A program made the translations under genes and the position numbers. From Ruminococcus sp. (GTDB taxonomy: Bacteria; Bacillota; Clostridia; Oscillospirales; Ruminococcaceae): a stretch of DNA of 28,964 nucleotides. Under the pieces are notes generated by a model that worked only from the letters and a program-made list of their open reading frames with translations, did no database searches and had not been told where the DNA came from. The DNA is taken from the NCBI GenBank assembly GCA_017544125.1, contig JAFYET010000318.1, forward strand, positions 1-28,964, given 5' to 3'. The first letter of the stretch is position 1; each line of letters begins with the position of its first letter. Positions 21,834 through 28,964 of this stretch are shown here, piece by piece.

Positions 21834-22349
21834 ATGAAACTGAGAAAGAACGCAACTGTGGAGGAACAGTACAGGTCAATATGCAAATACATCTACGGCT
21901 ATGCCCTGGGCGGCGAGGCAATACTGGGCATCCTGTCAGCGGCAATGCTCGTTTCGCTTGTGGGGCAGCTTGTCGGCGGCAGCTTTGGCGATATGTTCAA
22001 GGGCGATGACGGCATCTGGCAGACCGTTTACTACACCTACTATGTGCTGCTTTTCACGGCGGCGGTGAACTTCCTGCGGGTTACATTCAAAAAGCTCACC
22101 AGCTCTGACAGCCCCTTCCGCACAGAGATAGCTAAGGGCATGAGAGTGCTCAGCCGCATACTTGTTCTGGGCGGTGCGGGAAGTATGATATTAAGCCCAG
22201 TGCTCAACCGCATAAACCCCAATGTGGGCGCACACGGCTTTGACCTTTTCGGCTTCGGCATAGGCATAGCGGGGCTGATGTTCGATGCGTTCTCGCTCAT
22301 ATTCGAGTATGGGTGCAGCTTGCAGCAGCAGGCTGACGAGACACTTTAA
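21834..22349 (+). CDS. DUF2975 family membrane protein
   Basis: Integral membrane protein of the DUF2975 (YoaS-like) family; the molecular role is unknown. The start is ATG 21834 with GGAGGG (21820-21825) upstream; a GTG at 21825 overlaps that RBS. The product is about 171 aa with four hydrophobic segments: about residues 24-46 (GGEAILGILSAAMLVSLVGQ), 63-85 (TVYYTYYVLLFTAAVNFLRV), 104-125 (VLSRILVLGGAGSMILSP) and 138-160 (FGFGIGIAGLMFDAFSLIFEY). It is paired with a small XRE regulator 11 bp downstream, the standard arrangement for this family. Such pairs are thought to be regulatory modules in which the membrane protein acts with the small DNA-binding protein; that is inference here. Confidence 0.85.
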   Translation: MKLRKNATVEEQYRSICKYIYGYALGGEAILGILSAAMLVSLVGQLVGGSFGDMFKGDDGIWQTVYYTYYVLLFTAAVNFLRVTFKKLTSSDSPFRTEIAKGMRVLSRILVLGGAGSMILSPVLNRINPNVGAHGFDLFGFGIGIAGLMFDAFSLIFEYGCSLQQQADETL

Positions 22350-22360
22350 GGCGGTGTGCT

Positions 22361-22579
22361 ATGGCAATAATAATGCGTCTTGACAGGGTGATGGCTGACA
22401 GGAAGATGTCGCTCAATGAGCTTTCCGAGAGGGTAGGGGTGGCAAACGTCAACCTCTCAAAGCTCAAAACAGGCAAAGTGAGCGCCGTGCGCTTTTCTAC
22501 CCTGAATGCGATATGCAAGACCCTGCGCTGCCAGCCGGGGGATATACTGGAGTATGTTGATGATGAAGAAGAGTGGTAA
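22361..22579 (+). CDS. Small XRE-family (Cro/CI-type) transcriptional regulator
   Basis: A 72-aa protein that is almost entirely a helix-turn-helix domain: MADRKMSLNELSERVGVANV, then NLSKLKTGKVSAVRFSTLNA and ICKTLRCQPGDILEYVDD. This is the YozG-like type with the LRCQPGDILEY ending found in partners of DUF2975 proteins. It starts at ATG 22361, 11 bp after the DUF2975 stop, with AAGGCGGTG as a modest RBS; a second ATG at 22373 is possible. It should bind DNA as a dimer, and the AACG/CGTT repeats at the operon promoter are candidate targets. A strong terminator follows within a few bases. Confidence 0.9.
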   Translation: MAIIMRLDRVMADRKMSLNELSERVGVANVNLSKLKTGKVSAVRFSTLNAICKTLRCQPGDILEYVDDEEEW

Positions 22580-22583
22580 AAAG

Positions 22584-22643
22584 ACCGCCTGCGGGCGGTT
22601 TTTTGCTTTTTCAGACAGCGGGCAGCATGGTCTGCCGCTGCCC
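22584..22643 (+). terminator. Terminator after the XRE gene, with a second hairpin
   Basis: ACCGCC-tgcg-GGCGGT (22584-22599) is followed by a T run to 22604. A second stem, GGGCAGC (22620-22626) with GCTGCCC (22637-22643), follows, with T-rich sequence downstream. Confidence 0.85.
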
Positions 22644-22677
22644 GGCTTATATTTTTATAATTTGCATAAAATTATCC

Positions 22678-22706
22678 TTGCAAAAATAAAAAAAGTATGC
22701 TAAAAT
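22678..22706 (+). promoter_or_regulatory. Promoter of the AraC-type regulator gene
   Basis: TTGCAA (22678-22683), a 17-bp spacer and TAAAAT (22701-22706). Just downstream is GTATACGTTAAATG, related to the AACGTTAAAT motif in the 27140 promoter. Confidence 0.6.
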
Positions 22707-22741
22707 AATAGTATACGTTAAATGCGAAATGAGGTGATACG

Positions 22742-23509
22742 GTGTTCAAGGTAAAAAGAATGGGCTGCAGCTGCCGTCATGACGGGGATTTCGTGCTTGA
22801 CAGCCCCAAGGGGTTTGAAAATATACTCTGCCTTTTTGTCAAGACCCATGCTCTGTTTGTGATAGACGGGCATGAATACTATACCGAGCCTAATACTTTC
22901 ATAATTTACGATAAGGCGACCCCTCTCTATTATAAAGCAGTAAGGGAGGAGTATATCAACGACTGGATAGAGTTTGAGTGTACCGATAACCTTGCGGCTG
23001 AGACGGGGCTTGTGTTCGGGCAGCCTTATTTCGTGGGGGAGAGGGTCAATGTATCGCAGTATTTCCGCCTGATAGCCGATTGCTACTACAAGGCGCAGAA
23101 CCACCACGCAGCAGGCTTTCTGGTAAAGGCAATGCTCTCTGACGTTTTCTCAAACGTCACAGGCGAGAGCGCATCGCTGCCGCACTACCGTGAGCTTTTG
23201 GACCTTCGGCGCAAGATATACGCCGAGCCTAATGAGGACTGGACGGTGGGGCTTATGTCGTCTATGATAAATGTATCAGAGCCGTATCTGCACCTTATAT
23301 ATAAGAAGGCTTTCGGCATTACCTGCAATGCAGATGTGATAAACAGCCGTATCGAAGCCGCCCGCCACTACCTCGAATGCTCGCAGATGACCATTGAGGA
23401 AATAGCCTTTGAGTGCGGTTATAAGAACCCCGTACATTTTTCAAGGCAGTTCAAGCAGGTGTGCGAGCTTTCGCCGCTGGCTTACAGGAAGCAGAATACT
23501 TCACTATAA
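22742..23509 (+). CDS. AraC-family transcriptional regulator
   Basis: A DNA-binding regulator with a sensory N-terminus. It starts at GTG 22742 with GAGGTG five nt upstream. The 255-aa length fits the cupin-type AraC group. The N-terminal half (about 15-110) looks like a cupin ligand-binding domain (HALFVIDGHEYYTEPNTFII). The C-terminal double helix-turn-helix (about 160-252) has SSMINVSEPYLHLIYKKAFG in the first motif and MTIEEIAFECGYKNPVHFSR, FKQVCELSPLAYRK in the second. The ligand is not known; many relatives respond to sugars. The gene is followed by a small repeat and then the S66/TIGR04076/GNAT cluster on the same strand, which it may control. Confidence 0.92.
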   Translation: MFKVKRMGCSCRHDGDFVLDSPKGFENILCLFVKTHALFVIDGHEYYTEPNTFIIYDKATPLYYKAVREEYINDWIEFECTDNLAAETGLVFGQPYFVGERVNVSQYFRLIADCYYKAQNHHAAGFLVKAMLSDVFSNVTGESASLPHYRELLDLRRKIYAEPNEDWTVGLMSSMINVSEPYLHLIYKKAFGITCNADVINSRIEAARHYLECSQMTIEEIAFECGYKNPVHFSRQFKQVCELSPLAYRKQNTSL

Positions 23510-23561
23510 TGCATAATTCATAATGCATAATGCATAATTGAGGTGTCCCGCTGTGCGGGAC
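23507..23561. repeat. Short tandem repeat plus hairpin (REP-like)
   Basis: Repeats of ATAATGCAT/ATAATTCAT run over 23507-23539, followed by the perfect hairpin GTCCCGC-tgt-GCGGGAC (23545-23561). The combination of 7-9 bp tandem units beside a GC hairpin also occurs at the right end of the element at 7267-7420. Confidence 0.55.
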
Positions 23562-23619
23562 GTATCTGAAAGTGATTGTGGTGCTGATAATATGACAAAG
23601 CGGGGAGATGGTGAGGAAA

Positions 23620-24585
23620 ATGAAAACAGGTATGACGATAGGCATTTTCAGCTCGTCGTATGTCTTGATAAATGATTCCCCCGGATCGGCAAAGCGGGCG
23701 GAGGACTTTCTGCGGGATAAGGGCTTTGCGGTCAAGCACGGCAAGCTGTGGGGCAAGAAGAAAGCCTTCCGCACAGGAACGCCCCGGGAGAGGGCTGATG
23801 AATTCAACGCCCTGCTGCATGACCCCGAGGTGGATATACTGATGGCGAGCGTGGGCGGTATCGTTACAAACGGTATGCTGCCATACATCGACTATGATTA
23901 TTTCAAGGCACACCCCAAGCCCGTTGTGGGAATGTCTGACGTGACGGCGCTGCTTATTGCGCTTTATGAGAAAACGGGCGTGCCTACCTACTACGGCACG
24001 AATTTTATAACGAGCTATGCAAGGCTCAGCCCCTACCGTGATATTGCGCTTGAGTGCCTTTGCGATGTGCTTGGCTTTAAAGACAGCTATGAGTATAAAG
24101 CACCAAAGTATTATTCCGATGAAGTGATAGACTGGGCAAAGCCGCTGAAAGAGGAAAGGCAGATAGAAAACAGGCTGATGACTCTCCACGGCGGCAGGGC
24201 AACAGGCAGGCTTATCGGCGGAAATCTCTGGGCTTTGACGAATATCTGGGGCACGCCTTACAGCCCGAATATCAGGCAGGGCGATATACTGTTTATTGAG
24301 GACACGGAGACAGGAGCTGACCTTGTGGAATGTCATCTGGGGCAGCTTAAGATAAGCGGGGCGTTTGATAGGCTCGGTGGGCTTATGATAGGCAAGCACC
24401 GTGATTATTATGAACTGGAAACCGGTATGACCTATTATGATTTTGTATATGACTATATCGGCAGACCCGATATACCCGTGCTTGCCGAGTGTGATTTCAG
24501 CCACTGTGTGCCTATGCTGACCGTGCCGATAGGCGTTACGGCAGAGCTTGATGCAGATGCGCAGAGATTAAGGCTGATAAGATAA
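23620..24585 (+). CDS. S66-family LD-carboxypeptidase / MccF-like protein
   Basis: A serine-peptidase-fold protein of the S66 family. Members trim muropeptides (LdcA) or cleave microcin C7-type toxins (MccF). The start is uncertain: ATG 23608 touches its GGGGAG, so ATG 23620 (MKTGMTIGIFSSS) is preferred. The product is about 321 aa. It follows the MccF layout: an N-terminal GIFSSSYVLIND, the nucleophile region MASVGGIVTNGMLPYIDYD, then VGMSDVTALLIALYEKTG, GGNLWALTNIWGTPY, FIEDTETG (candidate catalytic Glu) and IGKHRDY (candidate catalytic His). The residue aligned with the nucleophilic serine of GGxNSN reads Thr (codon ACA at 23866), so activity is open to question. It is first in a three-gene set with short gaps (21 and 17 bp) behind an AraC regulator. 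Confidence 0.88.
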   Translation: MKTGMTIGIFSSSYVLINDSPGSAKRAEDFLRDKGFAVKHGKLWGKKKAFRTGTPRERADEFNALLHDPEVDILMASVGGIVTNGMLPYIDYDYFKAHPKPVVGMSDVTALLIALYEKTGVPTYYGTNFITSYARLSPYRDIALECLCDVLGFKDSYEYKAPKYYSDEVIDWAKPLKEERQIENRLMTLHGGRATGRLIGGNLWALTNIWGTPYSPNIRQGDILFIEDTETGADLVECHLGQLKISGAFDRLGGLMIGKHRDYYELETGMTYYDFVYDYIGRPDIPVLAECDFSHCVPMLTVPIGVTAELDADAQRLRLIR

Positions 24586-24606
24586 TACTACTAACGGTGA
24601 GAAACA

Positions 24607-24975
24607 ATGAAAAAATGGTATGACGAAGAGTATGAATTCACAGTTGAAGTCACCGGCTTTGTGCATGGAGACCATACAGAAAGATACTGCCGCAACGGCG
24701 AAGAGATAGGTGACACATATAAATGCACCTACGGCTGCCCTGTCAATGAGGGCGGGTACGGCATATGCTCAAAGACGATGATGATGCTCTATCCCTTAAT
24801 GGAGGCTGTAAGAAGCGGCGGTGATCTTACAAAGCTCGGCGGTGACGGAAAGTTTGCAAAAACCGTTGTCTGCCCTGACGGGTGCGTTATATTCAGGCTG
24901 ACAGCAAAGCCGCTTGGGAATGAAAACTTCCATACGGGCGGGTTCTGGGATTACCCCGATGAAACGCAGAAATAA
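24607..24975 (+). CDS. TIGR04076 family protein (function unknown)
   Basis: A 122-aa cytoplasmic protein of the TIGR04076 type, whose function is not established. The ATG at 24607 follows GGTGAG. Recognisable features are spaced cysteines and glycines: YKCTYGCPVNEGGYGICSK (Cys at the C-x3-C and GxC positions), a helical MMMLYPLMEAVRSGGDL, and VVCPDGCVIFRLTA with the CPDG-CV motif. The cysteine pattern could bind metal, but this is inference. It sits 21 bp after the S66 gene and 17 bp before the GNAT gene, so the three are likely transcribed together. Confidence 0.8.
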   Translation: MKKWYDEEYEFTVEVTGFVHGDHTERYCRNGEEIGDTYKCTYGCPVNEGGYGICSKTMMMLYPLMEAVRSGGDLTKLGGDGKFAKTVVCPDGCVIFRLTAKPLGNENFHTGGFWDYPDETQK

Positions 24976-24992
24976 GCAGAGGAACGCAAACG

Positions 24993-25448
24993 ATGATAGT
25001 AACGATAAATGACCCGAATGAAAAAAGAGCTGCCGCAAGAGAGGTGCTTGAAGACCTGACCCAGTGGTTTGAGGTCGAGGAGAGCCGTGAGGGCTTTATC
25101 CGTGATTGTGCAGACCAGTTCTTTCTTGCGGCTGAGGATAATGGCAAAATCATAGGCTTTTTGTGCCTGAAAAAAACGGGCAATGCCACGGTCGAGCTTG
25201 CCGTTATGGGTGTTATGAAAAAACACCACAGAAACGGCGTGGGGCGTGAGCTTGTGGAAAAGGCTAAAGAAGCGGCTAAGGCTCAGGGGTACGAATTCAT
25301 GCAGGTAAAGACCGTGAAAATGGGAATGTATGATGATTATGACAGAACAAACCGTTTCTACATAAGCTGCGGCTTCAAGGAGCTGGAGGTGTTCCCGACA
25401 CTGTGGGACGAGGCTAACCCCTGCCAGGTCTATGTGATGTATTTATGA
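24993..25448 (+). CDS. GNAT-family N-acetyltransferase
   Basis: Predicted to transfer an acetyl group from acetyl-CoA to an amine. The ATG at 24993 follows GAGGAA. The 151-aa length is typical for a single GNAT domain. The acetyl-CoA pyrophosphate-binding motif A is seen in MGVMKKHHRNGVGRELVEKA (R/Q-x-x-G-x-G). A substrate strand, FLAAEDNGKIIGFLCLKKTG, comes before it, and the motif B region RTNRFYISCGFKELEVFP after it, with the usual FYxxxGF signature. The substrate is unknown. It is third in the S66/TIGR04076/GNAT cluster. A weak inverted repeat (AAACTAT 25459-25465, ATAGTTT 25476-25482) lies between it and xylulokinase. Confidence 0.88.
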   Translation: MIVTINDPNEKRAAAREVLEDLTQWFEVEESREGFIRDCADQFFLAAEDNGKIIGFLCLKKTGNATVELAVMGVMKKHHRNGVGRELVEKAKEAAKAQGYEFMQVKTVKMGMYDDYDRTNRFYISCGFKELEVFPTLWDEANPCQVYVMYL

Positions 25449-25520
25449 TAAAGCAGGAAAACTATCGCTTAAATAATAGTTTATCATATGAACACTATAT
25501 ATAAAAAGGAGAAATGTAAA

Positions 25521-27044
25521 ATGGCTTACGTATTAGGTATCGACTGCGGAACGAGCGGTACAAAGACAGTTTTGTTTGATGAAACGGGCAAGGTAATGGC
25601 TTCATCGACTATCGAGTACCCCATGTACCAGCCCAAAAACGGCTATGCCGAGCAGGAGCCTGCTGACTGGGCAAATGCAATGATAGGCACGGTAAAGGCT
25701 GTAATGGCAAAGAGCGGTGTCAAAAAAGAGGACGTTAAGGGCATAGGCATATCGGGGCAGATGCACGGGCTTGTAATGCTTGATAAGGATAACAATGTGC
25801 TTCGCCGCTCGATAATCTGGTGCGACCAGAGGACTGAAAAGGAAGTAGAGTGGATGACCGCCAACGTCGGTCGTGAAAAGCTCATCGAGATAACCGCAAA
25901 CCCCGCCCTCACAGGCTGGACGGCTGCAAAGATACTCTGGGTAAAGAACAACGAGCCCGAGGTTTATTCAAAGGTAGCGCATATACTGCTGCCCAAAGAC
26001 TATCTGAGATTCGTGCTCACACACGAGTATGCAACAGAAGTGTCTGACGCATCGGGTATGCAGATTCTTGATGTGGCTAACAGAAAATGGTCTGACGAGC
26101 TGCTTTCGGCATTTGAGATTGACAAGAGCTGGCTCGGTAAGGTTTATGAGAGCTGCGAGGTAACAGGCACACTCACAAAGGCAATGGCTGATGAGCTGGG
26201 GCTTTGCGAGGGCACTATAGTTGTCGGCGGTGCAGGCGACAATGCAGGCGCTGCTATCGGCACGGGCGTTTGTGAGGACGGCAAGGCTTTCACAACTATC
26301 GGCACATCGGGCGTTGTGTTTGCACATACATCTAAAATATCTATCGACCCCAAGGGCAGGGTTCATACCTGCTGCGCAGCTGTACCCGGCGCATGGCACG
26401 TTATGGGCGTTACTCAGGGCGCAGGACTTTCGCTCAAGTGGTTCAGAGACAACTTCTGCAACCCCGAGAAAGAAACTGCCAAGTACATGGGCGTTGACGA
26501 ATACTACCTTATGGACAAGCAGGCTGAAACTGTTCCCGTGGGCGCTGAGAGGCTTTTGTATCTGCCTTACCTCATGGGCGAGCGCACACCGCACCTTGAC
26601 CCCAACGCAAGAGGCGTGTTCTTCGGGCTTTCGGCTATGCACACAAAGAAGCATATGCTGCGTGCGGTAATGGAAGGCGTATCATACAGCCTGCGTGACT
26701 GCGTAGAGGTGTTCAGAGAGATGGATATAAACGTTTCCGACATGATGGCCTGCGGCGGCGGCGGAAGCTCGCCCCTGTGGCGCTCGATGCTGGCTGACCT
26801 GTATAACTGCCCCGTAAAGACGGCATCTTCCAAGGAAGGCCCCGCTCTGGGCGTGGCACTGCTGGCAAGCGTTGGCGCTGGCATCTATTCCTCTGTTCCC
26901 GAGGCTTGCAGGGCTGTTGTGGCAGTTGACAAGACGCAGGCACCCGACCCCGCAAAGGTACCCGAATACGAGAAGTTCTACAAGCTCTACACCGAGATAT
27001 ACCCCGCACTGAAAGAGCAGTTCAGAAAGCTCGGCACTCTCTGA
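25521..27044 (+). CDS. xylB: Xylulokinase
   Basis: Phosphorylates D-xylulose to xylulose 5-phosphate, feeding xylose from plant hemicellulose into the pentose phosphate pathway. The start is ATG 25521 (MAYVLGIDCGTSGTK) with AAGGAG at 9-nt spacing; an ATG at 25488 lies upstream of that RBS. The 507-aa size is usual. The FGGY N-domain has the phosphate-binding GIDCGTSGTKTVLFD and the substrate motif GISGQMHGLVMLD, followed by IIWCDQRT. The C-domain has VVGGAGDNAGAAIGTG, FTTIGTSGVVF, MGERTPHLDPNARGVFFGL and the ATP-site MACGGGGSSPLWRSMLAD. Together these favour XylB over glycerol or gluconate kinases. No xylose isomerase gene is adjacent. Confidence 0.93.
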   Translation: MAYVLGIDCGTSGTKTVLFDETGKVMASSTIEYPMYQPKNGYAEQEPADWANAMIGTVKAVMAKSGVKKEDVKGIGISGQMHGLVMLDKDNNVLRRSIIWCDQRTEKEVEWMTANVGREKLIEITANPALTGWTAAKILWVKNNEPEVYSKVAHILLPKDYLRFVLTHEYATEVSDASGMQILDVANRKWSDELLSAFEIDKSWLGKVYESCEVTGTLTKAMADELGLCEGTIVVGGAGDNAGAAIGTGVCEDGKAFTTIGTSGVVFAHTSKISIDPKGRVHTCCAAVPGAWHVMGVTQGAGLSLKWFRDNFCNPEKETAKYMGVDEYYLMDKQAETVPVGAERLLYLPYLMGERTPHLDPNARGVFFGLSAMHTKKHMLRAVMEGVSYSLRDCVEVFREMDINVSDMMACGGGGSSPLWRSMLADLYNCPVKTASSKEGPALGVALLASVGAGIYSSVPEACRAVVAVDKTQAPDPAKVPEYEKFYKLYTEIYPALKEQFRKLGTL

Positions 27045-27065
27045 TGCCTTGATATAGGGCGTTAC

Positions 27066-27130
27066 AGGCAGTTTGCACGATGATGTGTGTGAAAAATTGT
27101 ACTCATTTACAAAAATCACACAAACTGCCT
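27066..27130. repeat. Long imperfect inverted repeat after xylB
   Basis: AGGCAGTTTG (27066-27075) pairs with CAAACTGCCT (27121-27130). Inside, TGTGTGA (27086-27092) pairs with TCACACA (27116-27122), and TTGTA pairs with TACAA. It could fold as a long bulged hairpin. No T-tract follows, so it is either a factor-dependent terminator or a regulatory site next to the promoter at 27140. Confidence 0.5.
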
Positions 27131-27139
27131 GCCATTTGC

Positions 27140-27168
27140 TTGACACAAAACGTTAAATGTGCTAAAAT
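27140..27168 (+). promoter_or_regulatory. Promoter of the 32-residue small ORF
   Basis: TTGACA (27140-27145), a 17-bp spacer and TAAAAT (27163-27168). AACGTTAAAT lies in the spacer, and AAACGTAAG lies just after the -10. Confidence 0.7.
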
Positions 27169-27224
27169 AATAAACGTAAGTTTTAATAAACGCAGATAAG
27201 GCGTTATGAAGGGGTGTTTGGCAG

Positions 27225-27323
27225 ATGAAGTATACAGAGGCAGAGATCGAGGTCGTTTATTTCGGGACGAGTGATGTTGTCACCACCGATCCTGACAGCG
27301 ATGAGCAGGAGCCCACAGCCTGA
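27225..27323 (+). CDS. Small ORF, 32 residues, function unknown
   Basis: I do not recognise a characterised family. The ATG at 27225 follows GAAGGGG about 10 nt upstream. The peptide begins MKYTEAEIEVVYFG, continues with TSDVVTTDPDSD and ends DEQEPTA. It is strongly acidic and lacks cysteine, tryptophan, a signal peptide or a membrane helix. The front half looks like one amphipathic beta or helical segment, the tail is disordered. It is a complete transcription unit: promoter at 27140-27168, a 5' leader of about 50 nt, the ORF and a strong terminator at 27347-27380. This makes a real gene likely despite its size. It could be a small regulatory peptide or a RiPP-type precursor with the D/T-rich tail as a core, but no maturation enzyme lies nearby. 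Confidence 0.6.
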   Translation: MKYTEAEIEVVYFGTSDVVTTDPDSDEQEPTA

Positions 27324-27346
27324 GATGGGCTTGCAAAAGCATATAT

Positions 27347-27380
27347 CAGCCGCTATGCAGTGCGCATGGCGGCTGTTTTT
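27347..27380 (+). terminator. Strong terminator after the small ORF
   Basis: CAGCCGCTATGC (27347-27358) pairs with GCATGGCGGCTG (27364-27375), a 12-bp stem with one G-U pair, followed by TTTTT. It separates the small ORF from nifJ. Confidence 0.92.
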
Positions 27381-27410
27381 GTTTCAAATGTAAAATTTTC
27401 TAAAATGTAC

Positions 27411-28964
<1,554 letters not shown>

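Noticed and set aside
23518..24504. Minus-strand ORF of 328 codons opposite the S66 gene
   Set aside because: Long only because of codon bias on the other strand; no motifs, and the S66 frame is well supported.
25968..26654. Minus-strand ORF of 228 codons within xylB
   Set aside because: Shadow of the xylulokinase frame; no RBS or domain.

Overview
The window looks like a chromosomal segment of a Ruminococcus-like anaerobic gut or rumen Clostridium-group bacterium (Oscillospirales). The basis is gene content and style rather than a marker gene: an intracellular GH3 glycosidase with reversed domain order, a clostripain-type protease, a 2[4Fe-4S] ferredoxin, the start of pyruvate:ferredoxin oxidoreductase, strong AGGAGG-type ribosome binding sites, consensus SigA promoters, and abundant ATA and GCC codons.

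Layout. 1-616 is the 3' end of an IS3-family insertion sequence that stops 26 bp short of a gene end. 643-4731 (minus) is a very large membrane HD-GYP protein with a periplasmic beta-propeller sensor, preceded by a leader that can fold as two mutually exclusive structures, one a terminator. 4908-7193 (minus) is a membrane-anchored clostripain-like protease. 7267-7420 is a MITE/REP-like structured repeat. 7468-10233 (minus) is the domain-reversed GH3 enzyme. 10456-12036 (plus) is a second HD-GYP protein. 12063-12197 holds a promoter and a candidate small structured RNA, followed by tRNA-Leu(CAG) on minus. 12620-13783 (plus) is a membrane diguanylate cyclase. 17219 down to 13844 (minus) is a purine-salvage operon (hpt, NCS2 permease, lipoprotein acetolactate decarboxylase, apt-like PRTase). 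17373-19205 (plus) is an APH(3')-like kinase with a lipoprotein. 19253-21181 (minus) is a LacI-type sensor fused to GGDEF. 21471-21641 is ferredoxin. 21834-22579 is a DUF2975/XRE pair. 22742-25448 is an AraC regulator followed by S66 peptidase, TIGR04076 and GNAT genes. 25521-27044 is xylulokinase. 27225-27323 is a 32-residue small ORF with its own promoter and terminator. 27509 to the end is the 5' part of nifJ.

How it works together. Two c-di-GMP phosphodiesterases and two diguanylate cyclases, each with a different sensor, lie within 21 kb, so the region is rich in c-di-GMP turnover. The purine genes import nucleobases and convert them to nucleotides. GH3 and XylB fit plant-polysaccharide use. 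Ferredoxin and PFOR are the core of pyruvate fermentation and have a codon choice unlike their neighbours.

Most interesting candidates for undescribed biology: the orphan RNA at 12097-12197 with a predicted 8-bp pseudoknot, the attenuator-like HD-GYP leader, the free-standing 32-aa ORF, and the lipoprotein acetolactate decarboxylase embedded in a purine operon. No CRISPR array, phage module, toxin-antitoxin locus or recognised defence system was seen.
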